Shown here: piece by piece, positions 22,095 to 32,044 of the stretch
How positions within the stretch are numbered: the stretch's first letter is position 1
Layout of the letters: each line of letters opens with the position of its first letter
NCBI RefSeq assembly: GCF_051622035.1
Contig: NC_135361.1
Location: 8,313,001-8,377,000, forward strand
Origin: Arctopsyche grandis
Taxonomy: Eukaryota; Arthropoda; Insecta; Trichoptera; Hydropsychidae
Reading direction: 5' to 3'
DNA length: 64,000 nt
Translations under genes and position numbers: made by a program
The notes under the pieces: generated by a model
Database searches by the model: none
Seen by the model: the letters and a program-made list of their open reading frames with translations, nothing else
Told to the model about the DNA's origin: nothing

Positions 22095-22320
22095 GGTTCG
22101 ATTACCACTAGTAGCTGTTGGCTAGACCTTGGTTTGTGACTCCAGGTCGATCGTTTCCTATCAGAGTTTGCCATTTTTTCTGATTTTCATTGAAACGGTT
22201 CCTGTAAATTGGCATCTCCTGATCAAATTCTCAAACAAATCTCAAGCTATTCAGCGGTTCGACACTTTGAATAATAAAATGCTGCAAGAGGTTCTCCATG
22301 GATGTCACTGTGGATGATTG
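22063..22320 (+). mobile_element. tRNA-derived SINE, 5' part
   Basis: Head with a 14-bp perfect stem (22063-22076 with 22081-22094) around TTCG, B box GGTTCGATTAC, central domain CAGGTCGATCGTTTCCTATC. The LINE-like tail is absent. It is arranged head to head with the fragment at 21850-22026. Confidence 0.65.
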
Positions 22321-24109
22321 TATAAACGCTTGTATTATTGTAATGTATTTATCTGTATTAGTACAATTTGGTGCGGTCTGTAAAAGCGATCACATGTTCG
22401 ATTGAAATAAAAATAAAATAAAACATCCAAGGTCTAGCCAGCAATAAAGCCAGGAATACAAATAACCGTGATTCACAATTGAAAGCAATCATGTTAAGCA
22501 CTGATCAACATATGTTAAATATAAAATGTGAAGATATAAACATACAATTTTTAGCAAGAATATGTGAATTTGATGATTTCTACTCCACATGAAAATGTGA
22601 GAACCTATCATGTCAAAAATTAATAAAGACCTGAACTTCATATTAAGAGAAACCGTTCAACTAATAATAGTTAACAGTGTGCTTTCATTCGAGAAATGAC
22701 ATACAGCGTATAATGAATAGGAAGTCAACAGTGAATAATATTTTAAAAATTGAATTAGGACATTTCAGTTGCTAAAAAAAATGATAATTATTTGAATATA
22801 AATTATCTTCGCTTAATCCGTTAAACATATGTATGTATAATATGAATGTATAGCGTGTGCGCGGTCGATTGTATGAATTTGTACTCGTTCCATTTTGAAG
22901 TGTGGGAATATGAGCAAAGTTTCCTTTTATGTAAACCGAATGACGTTTAGATTATTCGGGAGCATGTGTGTATTATATAATATTACGAGTGTGTACATAC
23001 ATATGTATGTAAGTAGTCGGTTGCGAACGGAACAATTTTCGAATTCAAAATTCACTTCGCAAATGTACAAAAGCAATTAAAAGTTGAGGTGTTCAAACGC
23101 GCTTGTTTTGCGTTTTAGGCAAACTTTTGCGCGGAGATGCTTTGTTCAATTGTGGATATTGACCGAACGTATTCGCCACATTTTAGCGACTTTAAATTAA
23201 TTTAGAAAATGAGTGATGAAATGTACGTACATACATACAATGTAAGCTTTGGACTCTGGTCATATTTACAAACATAAGTAATACTTATGTTTGTATGACC
23301 AGAGTCCAAAGCTCACCGCATGCCACTGATAAGTATGTATAATATGTATATACACTAATTATTTACCATATTATATATGTATGTACGTAATGTTCAATAT
23401 TGAGAAAAAAAGTTTGGTAAAGTTCTTACGGAATGAATTATTTTTTACTGTTACTGAAATCTATTTTTAAATTGTGGGTCAACGAATAAGTTGCATATTT
23501 TTCGGTTTTATGTTTATAAAAAACCTTTGGGTAAGCTTTTTTTAAACATTCTGAGAAAATTCCCTAGCCAACTTAAGTGAAAACTATTAAGAAGTTAAAT
23601 ATATCATAAAAACTAGTCTAATTACATACTTAATATAGTTCATCGACATCAAAACGCACATTTTGTACTTACTCATTGTAGATTACTTATTTTACCTTAA
23701 TCTCATAGTGTACTAACTAATGAAGAAATAAGAGGTTTGTAAAAAGGACGTGCTTTCTCCAAGTCTCTATAAATCTACTCAATTTATAAGATTTTTACAA
23801 ATATTGTTCCAATGAACACGTATACATATATATTTCTATACATATATTTAAAACGTGTTGAATATAAACTTTAAAAGACGCTTTCATGGGGTGAAAACAA
23901 AGTAAAACCTGTTTAAAATTAGCAAACTGAAAATAGATTGATAAAACAAGAAAAATTATTTATATAATATTTTTTTTCAAAATTATTAATACAATATCTA
24001 ATTACATATGTATCTTTGAACACTTTCAATTGGTAAACTTTTTGTGTAAATATTGTGTGATATGGGTTTCACTCATATTTCCTTTTTAAAAAACGAATTA
24101 TATGTATAA
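22321..24109. other. intron sequence around the 23.25 kb hairpin
   Basis: Mostly AT-rich with CATACATATGTA simple runs. No element other than the hairpin at 23245-23313 recognised. Confidence 0.4.
23245..23313. repeat. pre-miRNA-sized hairpin
   Basis: AGCTTTGGACTCTGGTCATA pairs with TGACCAGAGTCCAAAGCT, and ACAAACATAAG pairs with CTTATGTTTGT. There is one small TTTA bulge on the left arm and a 3-5 nt loop. Perfect pairing suggests a recent inversion duplication or foldback rather than a conserved miRNA. Confidence 0.6.
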
Positions 24110-24575
24110 TATTAAGACTGCAATAGGCTGGCGGACATTAGGACGAACTGACACTTGGCCAAAAGCACATTACGCCTACCGACATTTAGCCGAATGAAAT
24201 TTTCGAAAATTGTTTGAATTTATCAAAAATGACCATGCACCCTTTTTTTTTGATCTTTCGACTAAAGATCTTTCGATTTTCGATCTTTGCCTTCCGATAT
24301 TTGCGTTTTCCGGCATTTCACATTCCGGCCCGTCACGGAGACCGCAAAAGAACATACATAGATAATTATCTCTTAATCTCTATACTACTGGAGTGGTAAA
24401 ACCGTCTTGCTATCATATTTGTTATATAAATATCTGCAACGATATTTTATTTTCATTTTATTTATCCCTTTTTTAATTGCTTCAAAATTTAAATCGGCCT
24501 AATGTCCCTTCGGCCTAACATGCGTTAGACAACTGTTTATTCGGCCAAAATTCCACGCATCCTGAAATATGAGGT
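24110..24575. repeat. repeats of CGGCCNAATGTCC type flanking a foldback half
   Basis: Short motifs GGCGGACATTAGGACGAACT, CCTACCGACATTTAGCCGAA on the left and ATCGGCCTAATGTCCCTTCG, TATTCGGCCAAAATTCC on the right form a degenerate, partly inverted array interrupted by the foldback arm at 24232-24344. A similar tract lies at 42290-42370 (TTCGGCTTATCGATATTTCG). Confidence 0.4.
24232..24344. mobile_element. half copy (one arm) of the foldback element
   Basis: Only the right outer arm is present: TTTTGATCTTTCGACTAAAG, GATCTTTGCCTTCCGATATT and the terminus CCGTCACGGAGACCG. It lies within a stretch of other repeats (24110-24570). Confidence 0.65.
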
Positions 24576-24730
24576 TAATATAAAGAGCAATGAAAGAAAA
24601 AAGTCTCTAACATCACGTGCCATTTTGCAGTACAAAGATCAAGATCTAGATGTCAAAGTGTACACTGTGTGTACTTAGTAGGCAAAGTAGACGAACAGTA
24701 TATATGTAAATGCTAATATATAAAATGTAC

Positions 24731-24887
24731 CTGGATACGGTTCTTGGCAGCAGGGATAGTATTTTTCATGTCTTTCAGCTGGCACACCCAGAATGTCCCA
24801 CTCCACAGACGGATAGTACTCCCTTAGCTCGATCCCAACCTCGACTTTGTTGTCCCCCGGCTTCTGGCTGATGTGCTTCAGATCGAT
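24731..24887 (-). CDS. nAChRalpha1: nAChR alpha1-like subunit, loop C exon with vicinal cysteines (157 bp)
   Basis: Begins after a ...ggttttag acceptor with IDLKHISQKPG and ends EKYYPCCQEPYP plus one base (phase 1) before donor gtacat. The adjacent cysteines in YYPCC are the loop C pair that defines alpha subunits, so this subunit can supply the principal face of an agonist site. The segment REYYPSVEWDILGVPAERHEKYYPCC is typical of the insect alpha1/alpha2/alpha3/alpha4 group. Upstream intron 5.1 kb, downstream intron 12.4 kb. Confidence 0.95.
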
Positions 24888-25617
24888 CTAAAACCAAATA
24901 CAAGGCATCGATAAACATCTATCGGAGGTTATAAAGATCGGATAAACGGCGTTGATTGTGCAGTGCAGTGCTGGTTTAATTGAATGGCTTCGGGAAGCAG
25001 TTGGACGTTCGTGTCGGCAGGGAGGCTGAGCCGGCTCACATTTTAATGGGCTTGGCGCCGATGGCGTGCCCTGAATTCAAATCGAAAGCTTAAGCCAGCA
25101 GCCGACAAACTTCTAAGTAATTGGAGCTTAAAAAGCTTCCAACCCCTTAGGTGATGCTGCGTATTTGTTGCCGTGGTTTCGCTTCCGTTCCCGATTAACC
25201 GGACTGTCTCTCTCTCCCTGATTTAATCCCATCTGCGTCAGAAACACTCGACAGACTTGACTCCAAAGTGCAGCTGAGGATTTGTAGCGGTTGTAATCAA
25301 ACGAGGCACGTATTCAGTTGTGTGTGTGTGTGTGTGTGAGAGTGTTCGGATTGATTGAATCTTGTTCAGTCTGGAGTCTAATGCAACACGCGAGATGTGT
25401 AATTGGATTTGAGTGGTGCATGAGCTTTCAGCGATTTCAGCAAACACGTGAAAGTGTTCGATCTTTTGATATCAAAAATGGGAGGAAAAAAGCATAAATA
25501 GATACGTGCATGTATAGGATGGAGCATAAACAGAAACATAAAAATAATTTAGTGAAAATGTAAATATTCACTTGTCAAGTATAATAAAAGCAAACAATGT
25601 AAGCGGGACTGTATTAT
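24888..25617. other. intron, unique GC-richer stretch next to the loop C exon
   Basis: 24955-25240 is high-complexity (CGGGAAGCAGTTGGACGTTC, GGGCTTGGCGCCGATGGCGT). Possibly constrained intronic sequence; nothing coding. Confidence 0.35.
25318..25338. repeat. (TG)n microsatellite
   Basis: Ten TG dinucleotides about 430 bp upstream (in gene orientation) of the loop C exon. Confidence 0.85.
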
Positions 25618-25850
25618 GTTAAAGTCATTTTTAGGAGTTGATTTCATCACTTTCCTCAGCATTATCTTTAAAATTCAACGAATTTCCGTCTTTGTGTTAT
25701 CCTTCATTTCCTGGATATTTTACAACTTTTGGGAAACTTTCTCTTTGAAATAGCCCCACAGGAAGAAATCGTACGCTGATAAATCAGGCGAGCAAGTAAA
25801 CCAGACAAGGTCTTCGGGATGACCCATTGCAAGAAGATTCTATAGACGAC
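25618..25850 (-). pseudogene. Tc1/mariner-type transposase fragment, C-terminal part
   Basis: Minus-strand reading gives GHPEDLVWFTCSPDLSAYDF FLWGYFKEKVSQKL, stop, NIQEMKDNTKTEIR, stop, ILKIMLRKVM. SPDLS..DFFLWGY with a following helix is the region around the third catalytic aspartate of IS630/Tc1/mariner transposases. Two in-frame stops and the lack of the N-terminal domains show a relic. It sits in the 5.1 kb nAChR intron. Confidence 0.7.
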
Positions 25851-26269
25851 ATGATTAAATTTTTGTAACTAAGTCTTTTTTGACCTTAATCGCCTCAAGA
25901 CCTATACGGAATTGGTAATGAAAAGTGCGTGAATGTGAATTTTAAATTTTCATAAATGGATCTGGTGGAAAAGTTGCTTCATATCAAGGAAACGTTAAAT
26001 AAATAAATAAATCATTAATTTTGATCAATGTACTTTGCCTCCAACCAATGAATTTTTCTCGTGGGTTTTTGCATATGTCCCTCTTTTTGAGAATAGTTTA
26101 AATTTTTTACTATTTAAAAAAAATATATACGCAAACCGAACAAATGTACGAATTTTATGAATTATATAAGGAAGATAAATTGACCCATTTTGACGCAAAA
26201 TGTAATTTTTTGACATTTGCGTCAAATAACGCTTCTGTGACATTTGCGTCAATGATTATTTTCTGAAAA

Positions 26270-26395
26270 GAACGCTTTTTCATACAAACACAAATTGTGA
26301 GAGCGGCGTTCTTTATATGGGGAAACTGCGACTTTGGATTTTCATTAATCAGCCAAAACTAAACTAAAAATGCGTCATTAAAACAGAAATAGATT
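26270..26395. repeat. short dispersed repeat (also at 42.95 kb)
   Basis: GGGGAAACTGCGACTTTGGA and CATTAATCAG here, GCGAAACGGCGACTTTGTAT and ATTAATCAG at 42930-43045. Both are preceded by CGCTTTTTC/CGCTTCCCC and CAAATT(G/T). Too short to classify. Confidence 0.35.
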
Positions 26396-26820
26396 ACAAT
26401 TTTTTTTTAAATACTTTTCTTCTTCGAAAAAATACCTAATTCTTCGAAATTTTTGTCAAAGTAAATGGATTCGTTGAATTCACAGGACATCGATGTTATT
26501 TTTTCCATTTAACGTTTCCTTGTTTTATTTCATTTAACGTTTCCAAATTTTTTCCGATGGAAATCATAATACAGTACATAAACACTAGCAATGCAAATTT
26601 TCAGACACTAATATTTACTCTCTTACTCCAAACCATTTCATAATTTAAAGAAAAAATCAAGGATTATGCCGAGAAAAGTATTGGATTATATCAGATAATT
26701 TATATACATACATGGTTTTTTTTTACATGAATCTAAATGGTAATGACTACTATCATCAAAAAATGACTTGTGACAATGCTGTGCTGTGTATTTGCTTTTA
26801 CCCAGTACTATGTAGCTACA

Positions 26821-27090
26821 TATGAGCCATTATATTTTAAAGTGGCAAAAGTCCAACTTTCAGTTCCAAAAACACAATTCCTGTTTGACTTAATTCATAA
26901 ATTTCATTTATCATTTATTTTAATTCGATATGTCCAGAATTTTGGAAAAGCTGAATAAACGTATAACAATATTTAAAATACTGGCCACCAGTATTTTAAA
27001 TATTGTTAAACGTAAAATATTATATTTAATATTTTGCGAAATATTTCTCGAAAAGTGGACTTTTGACACATTCAAATATAACGGCTCATA
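26821..27090. mobile_element. TIR MITE family, best copy
   Basis: A 270-bp element with 35-bp terminal inverted repeats agreeing at 31 positions (TATGAGCCATTATATTTTAA..., inverted TATGAGCCGTTATATTTGAA...). The inside contains a second inverted pair, ATACTGG/CCAGTAT, around 26980. Copies occur at 5.9 kb and 8.9 kb. No ORF. Confidence 0.75.
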
Positions 27091-27762
27091 TATACTTTTA
27101 AGTTAGTGTTCATTTTTAGTTGCTAATCGTTTCCGTCCAACCCTGTGTACGATGTACGTACACTTTACTTTAATCGAAGAATTATGTAGGTACGTGAAAG
27201 AATCTGGAAGGTTCGCATTAATGAATTTAAAAAAATGAGAATGCTTTGAGGCGGATTGTTCGAGCGGAGAGAGAATAGAGCTGAAGAGACCCAATTTGCA
27301 TAAATAACCCTTCTTTTTTGCGGGAGTATCCGTCATATTCTCGGGGTATCCGACTCGCCATTTTCTCCTCCCCACCCTCTCTCTTACAGCTAATGCATCT
27401 TTAAACGCCTTGTGCAAAGCTCCGGTGCCTCTGAGAGAAGAAAGCTTTTGAAAGGAATTGGTTTGGCGGCTTAGTAAGAAGAATGCGGCTCGTCGTTCCA
27501 AATTCAAAGGCTATTAAGAATTAACGGATTATGCTATCGATGTTTGAACGAGCTTCAAAGAGGAATTTCGGTTTTTAATATTACATTTAAATGACAAACA
27601 TTTCGCATATTCAATTAGATTAACATCAATGATTTTCTACATTAATTTGCATTGAATAATATTTGAATATCTTTTCTCTCTTAAGTTTTGTCCCATTTCA
27701 TAATTTTTAAGTAGAGATTTTTTTAATGAAAAAGTAATAGAACTATTGCATATTTTGAAAAT

Positions 27763-28032
27763 AAGTGCCCGAACAAAGGATACGTTGGAGTTCTAACAGA
27801 CCTTGACGATTGCTTGTGTAAACAATTAGTGGACATTTAAATGCCTAGACAATAGACATATTAATGGATCGAGAAAGCTGTGCCGTGTAACTTGTCCTTT
27901 ATAAGGACACATGGTAGATTAGATTATTCTGGAGTGAGTAGAGATTACGTGTGAACCTAAGGAATCGTTGAATAAGTGCTTTGAAGCGATTTTGGCCTTT
28001 CATTTGGATCCTGAACCCACACCTACGCAACA
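27763..28032 (+). repeat. dispersed repeat family C, copy 1 (possible solo LTR)
   Basis: Runs from AAGTGCCCGAACAAAGGATA to CTGAACCCACACCTACGCAA, with ATTAATGGATCGAGAAAGCT and CAACTTGTC-like plus a TATA-type CTTTATAAGGAC inside. TGCCCG...ACA ends resemble an LTR, but no target duplication is seen and similarity may extend left of TG. Confidence 0.5.
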
Positions 28033-28654
28033 TAACTTAACCGTAATAGTAATATTTTATTTTATCTCATTTCCTTATACATAAATTCGATGACAGATTG
28101 CCCAAAAGCGATATCTATCGTCAATTTTTTGTACATAAGTACGAAGTATTTCAATACAATAGCGTGAACTTTGGGCAAACTTTTACAATCAACAAATTCG
28201 AAATACTACGAATATGCGAGAAACACACTACATACAATGTAGGTAAGCATATTTTTAATATTTATCAAAATTTACATGAAACTTATTAAATTAATGAAAC
28301 CATTGTTAATTTCTTTGCAAATTTACATGGCGAATTTTTATAAAACAGATACTCTGATATTTTCAGAAATCTTCTAAACCAGTTCTACTTTTTACCACAT
28401 TAAAGTTTTTGAAGCAGGATTTATTCTTTGGGTTTCCTTGAATTTTAAATAAAACAAAGGAAACAATGTTGAGATTTGAAACTATTCAAAAGAAAGCTGG
28501 ATCGTATTTTTGTTTAAATTATTTTTACCATGGTTTTATTACGGAATTACTCCAAGGCGACAACTATGACCAACATTGTACATATGTATGTACAATATAT
28601 AAATGTATAGTATAATATTATAAATTTGAAATTATATTCCAGTAATGGCGACAA
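28033..28654. other. intron, nothing recognised
   Basis: AT-rich without clear repeats. 27091-27762, on the other side of repeat C, contains a somewhat GC-richer stretch at 27240-27480 but no recognisable gene. Confidence 0.4.
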
Positions 28655-28780
28655 ATGAGGATAGGTTGCCAATTTTTTTGGAACCGTTTCAACAATGAAA
28701 TCTGATAAATTGGCAAACTCTGATAGGAAACAATAGACCTGGAGTCACATACATACTTAACCAGCAGCTGGAGTCACATA
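28655..28780 (-). mobile_element. tRNA-derived SINE fragment
   Basis: Central-domain motifs GGAACCGTTTCAACAATGAA and TTGGCAAACTCTGATAGGAA on the plus strand place a minus-oriented fragment just upstream of the full copy at 28795. Confidence 0.6.
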
Positions 28781-28794
28781 TTTAACCAGCAGCG

Positions 28795-29262
28795 TGGACT
28801 TGTGGTTAGCATACATATATGCTTTCGAATATAGTGGTCACGGGTTCAAGTCCGACCGGTTGGTGCTGGCCAGACCTAGGTTTGTGACACCAGGTGGATC
28901 GTTTTCAATCAGAGTTTGCCAATTAATCTGATTTTCATTGAAATTTTTACCCATTTCTAGCAATTTTCAAGTTTTCAGCATCTTGAATTTCGCTGATTCG
29001 CATAAATATGCTGCAAATTTGTCCATAAATTTCAAATTTTTCAGCATCTGGAAATTTGACGATTTATATTAAAAAAAAGCTCCAAAATATTTATAAAATC
29101 TTTGTAAAAAATTATCCAAATGTGTCTCTATGCTGCTGGGTAAAAATTATTCGAAAAATTGTATTCGATGTTTCTAATTGGCCAGGAAGGCGCATTGGGG
29201 TTTATCTGTTAGGCTTTCCTGGTATATACCTATACATACATATGTCTAAGATCCAGCCAGCT
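28795..29262 (+). mobile_element. tRNA-derived SINE, full-length copy
   Basis: 5' tRNA-like head with a pol III B box GGTTCAAGTCC at about 28853, then the central domain (TTTGTGACACCAGGTGGATC, CAATCAGAGTTTGCCAATTA), a variable body, and the LINE-like 3' hairpin at 29182-29222 (CCAGGAAGGCGC ... AGGCTTTCCTGG) followed by A/T-rich sequence. About 470 bp. Other copies in the window confirm the order of parts. Confidence 0.8.
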
Positions 29263-29335
29263 ATAAAAGGCCAGTTATTGAACCCATGACCCATCAGTTG
29301 AACTTATTATACGCAAGCCACTGAGTTATGTAAGT
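29240..29335 (-). mobile_element. tRNA-derived SINE head fragment
   Basis: Minus strand shows A box TAACTCAGTGG and B-like GGTTCAATAAC with the usual ATGGGTCATG spacer. It directly follows the tail of the copy at 28795-29262. Confidence 0.5.
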
Positions 29336-30019
29336 AAGTTCCATGAGGTAAAACTATGTATGGACGTCCAATGCGATCAATATAATTTGTTTAAAACATA
29401 TTGAGAAAGTATTCAACCCAATGCTATTCTCTGGTACGGATAATGAATGGACAATGAAATGAACAAAATAAAATGTACTTAAATGTTATCTAAGATGATA
29501 AAGATGATCGATTAAAGACTAACTGGATGAATTTAAGAGAAGCTGTGGAGTACAATGGAATAAAGTTGGAATGAAAGTGAACTATTAAAAATGAAATTAT
29601 AAACTATTAAAAAATTTAATATGATTAACTATTTTACTGAATAATATTATTCTCAGATTTATATGAAAAAATTTACGATGAAAAATATATTTTCCCCGTC
29701 CGTATGTTCTATTATACAGCTTATAGGAGAATGTTGTCGATTGTTACGGAGCGACACGGCAATTCGATTATCGGCATTTTTCAGCTGTAAACCGGATATA
29801 TTGATGAATCGCATTTCCTCGCTTTTCCTTTGGCGGGATTCGAAGATATAACGCGAAGGTAAATAGTTTAATGAACCGGAAAATATCTCGTGATTTACGA
29901 CGTCGCGCTATAAACGCGACAGTTCGCTCGCAATCCGAAGCCAATCGGAAAACGCTACACTAAAAATGAAACGGGCCGCAGAAAATTTTGTGACGGTATA
30001 AAATGTAAAAATAAGGCAC
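29336..30019. other. intron downstream of the Cys-loop exon
   Basis: AT-rich to 29690, then a GC-richer stretch 29690-29990 adjoining the exon. No element recognised. Confidence 0.4.
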
Positions 30020-30200
30020 CTGATCACCGTCGTAAGTCCACGAACCGAACTTGAGGAAGCAGGTTTGTTGATCGAACGGGAAATATCGAACGTCGATTTC
30101 GCAAGATGATTTGAAGATGGCCGGTGGAGTCCACATCACTTTTCCAGAATGATGAAGTACTGCTTTCGTCATAGTTGTTACTACATATTCACCATCAGCG
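30020..30200 (-). CDS. nAChRalpha1: nAChR alpha1-like subunit, Cys-loop exon (181 bp)
   Basis: The acceptor ...tttcag precedes CGCTGATGG; the C completes the split Asn codon from the previous exon, giving LYNNADGEYVV. The exon then carries the Cys-loop [15 protein letters not shown] (two cysteines separated by 13 residues, the family signature) and loop B (GSWTYDG) of the acetylcholine site, ending DGDQ in phase 0. The donor is GTGCCT, weaker than consensus after the GT. The 26.6 kb intron before it is the largest in the window. Sequence matches my memory of the insect alpha1 subunit closely, but the subunit number rests on recollection and was not tested by alignment. Confidence 0.95.
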
Positions 30201-30415
30201 CTGAAACAATCATTAAGTAATGTTGAGAATACATAATTCAGATACTAGTAATTATGAGAAAATACAATTATATTAAATTTAAAGGTTTTCAGAACAACTA
30301 TGGCTGTCAAGATATCTCATACTTTTTAAGATAAGATTGAGGATCGTATGAAGAAAGAAACAGTTCGTATTATATTTTTTTTATTTGCAAGTGTCTTAGG
30401 AATATCTATTTTATA

Positions 30416-30512
30416 TTCTAATATATAATATAATATCTATTCTAATAAATAATATAATATCTATTCTAATAAATAATATAATATCTATTCTAATAAATAA
30501 TATAATATCTAA
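30416..30512. repeat. 24-bp tandem repeat
   Basis: The unit AATATCTATTCTAATAAATA ATAT occurs about three to four times in a row between the preceding AATATCTATTTTATATTCTA and the following AATATCTAATATCTC. Confidence 0.75.
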
Positions 30513-30976
30513 TATCTCTCCTTAGGAATATCTTATAAATTATAAATTATTTAGGAAAAATGTAATATGGTTGTTCTTAAATAGATTGGGTAAATAATAC
30601 TATTATTGATTATTTTTTTCTAGTTTTTTTTTTGTAGATTCAACCCTACAGAGTTCATGCTTTTAAATGCGATAGAGTGGTTGGAATTATTTGGATTATG
30701 CCATACAAATATTCAATGCTATCCACTTATCGAATAGTAAGCCTTTAACTATGTACATACATAGATTAAATTAAGATGATCAAAGTAGTCTGGTAAATTC
30801 AATCTATTTAATTGTACCGTAGTTCAATTTGAAACCTCTTATATTGAGAGCTATGTAATTGAAATTTCAATATTATTCCTTTAAAAGTGAAATTTTATTT
30901 TTATTTTAGAAGAATTGTAGAAAGTAATAATGAGAATTTTTATAAGTTAAAAGTAAATAGTTACTTTTAGTAATAG

Positions 30977-31032
30977 TTAAATTATCACATTTTGATTTCA
31001 AGTAATCTTGAAATCAAAATGTGATAATTTAA
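30977..31032. repeat. perfect 26-bp inverted repeat
   Basis: TTAAATTATCACATTTTGAT TTCAAG (30977-31002) is matched perfectly in reverse complement by 31007-31032, with only TAAT between. It lies in the intron upstream of the Cys-loop exon. Confidence 0.7.
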
Positions 31033-31827
31033 TAAGAAATATATAGTAGCATATGGTGTTCTCGGAACCAAGTTTTATAGTAATTTTTCGAATGGAATAG
31101 AACCAATCGAGTTAAGCTGTGGCTGTGTGCGATAAGAGCGAACGAACTGGAGCGCGATGTTCATATTGCGCTTTGACGAACTGAACGTTTCAACGCTTTT
31201 CCGGAAGAAGATTTTCAATTTGGATAAATTTTCCTCAACGGTGGCAATGTTCTCGAGCTTAGCCCCTGTAACGCGAGCTTTCCTCTCGTTCCCGTTCTCG
31301 CTTCCGGGCCGTTCTCTTTCCTTTTTTGCTTCGTGAGTCTATGCAAAGACACGCCGGAACGAAATGCACTTAGTCTAAGGGATGGAAAATTCCTTTGTAC
31401 GCATTTTTCGACCCCCTCCCTTCCCATTTTCCAGAATTTCTAACGGGGAGTGGCGGAATGAGGGGGTTGAGGGAGCAAATTATGCACCAGACACTAGCGT
31501 GCTACACACGACCGCGGCAATCTCACTAAATTGCACTTTTATTCATTTATTCACTCGTAGGAGATGTGCAGAATGCCCGCGAATGCACTGAAACGTCCGG
31601 AGAGATAGTAAAAGCTAAAACACATACGGTGCGTTTTGTGTGAAGGAATGTTTAGAAGGAAAAATAAACCACTAAGCAAATAGGTCTCACGGGTTCACAG
31701 CTTGAAATGTTATATGTAAATAGACAAGCATTATACATATCACACTATTGATATGGAAACTGTAACATTAAAATAACATAATCGGAGTGTAATTTTAAGA
31801 ATGATAGAGTATTAAATTTACTATCGT
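31033..31827. other. intron, unique GC-richer island
   Basis: 31100-31600 has G+C and complexity well above its surroundings (TCTCGCTTCCGGGCCGTTCT, GGGGAGTGGCGGAATGAGGG). Short frames on both strands do not resemble proteins. Candidate regulatory DNA only. Confidence 0.35.
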
Positions 31828-31992
31828 TTCAACAATAAAATCAGATAAATTGGAAAACTCTGATAGGAAACGATCAACTTGGAGTTACAAATATCCAAGT
31901 CTGACCAGCAGCATTAAAGATTAGCGCGGGATCGAACCCGGAACCTATCAGTGCTTAGCATAAACGCAACCACCAAGCCATACTCCTGGTAA
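31828..31992 (-). mobile_element. tRNA-derived SINE, 5' half
   Basis: Minus strand with the best pol III boxes in the family (A box TGGCTTGGTGG, B box GGTTCGATCCC) and the central domain AACGATCAACTTGGAGTTAC. The tail is missing. Confidence 0.7.
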
Positions 31993-32044
31993 TATGACGA
32001 TATGTAAATCAATGCACCTTTGTATATAAACATTCTGTTTTAAA

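Noticed and set aside
31900..31990. Possible tRNA gene (good A and B boxes)
   Set aside because: The boxes are followed by the SINE central domain, and there is no acceptor stem or CCA-like end; it is a SINE head.
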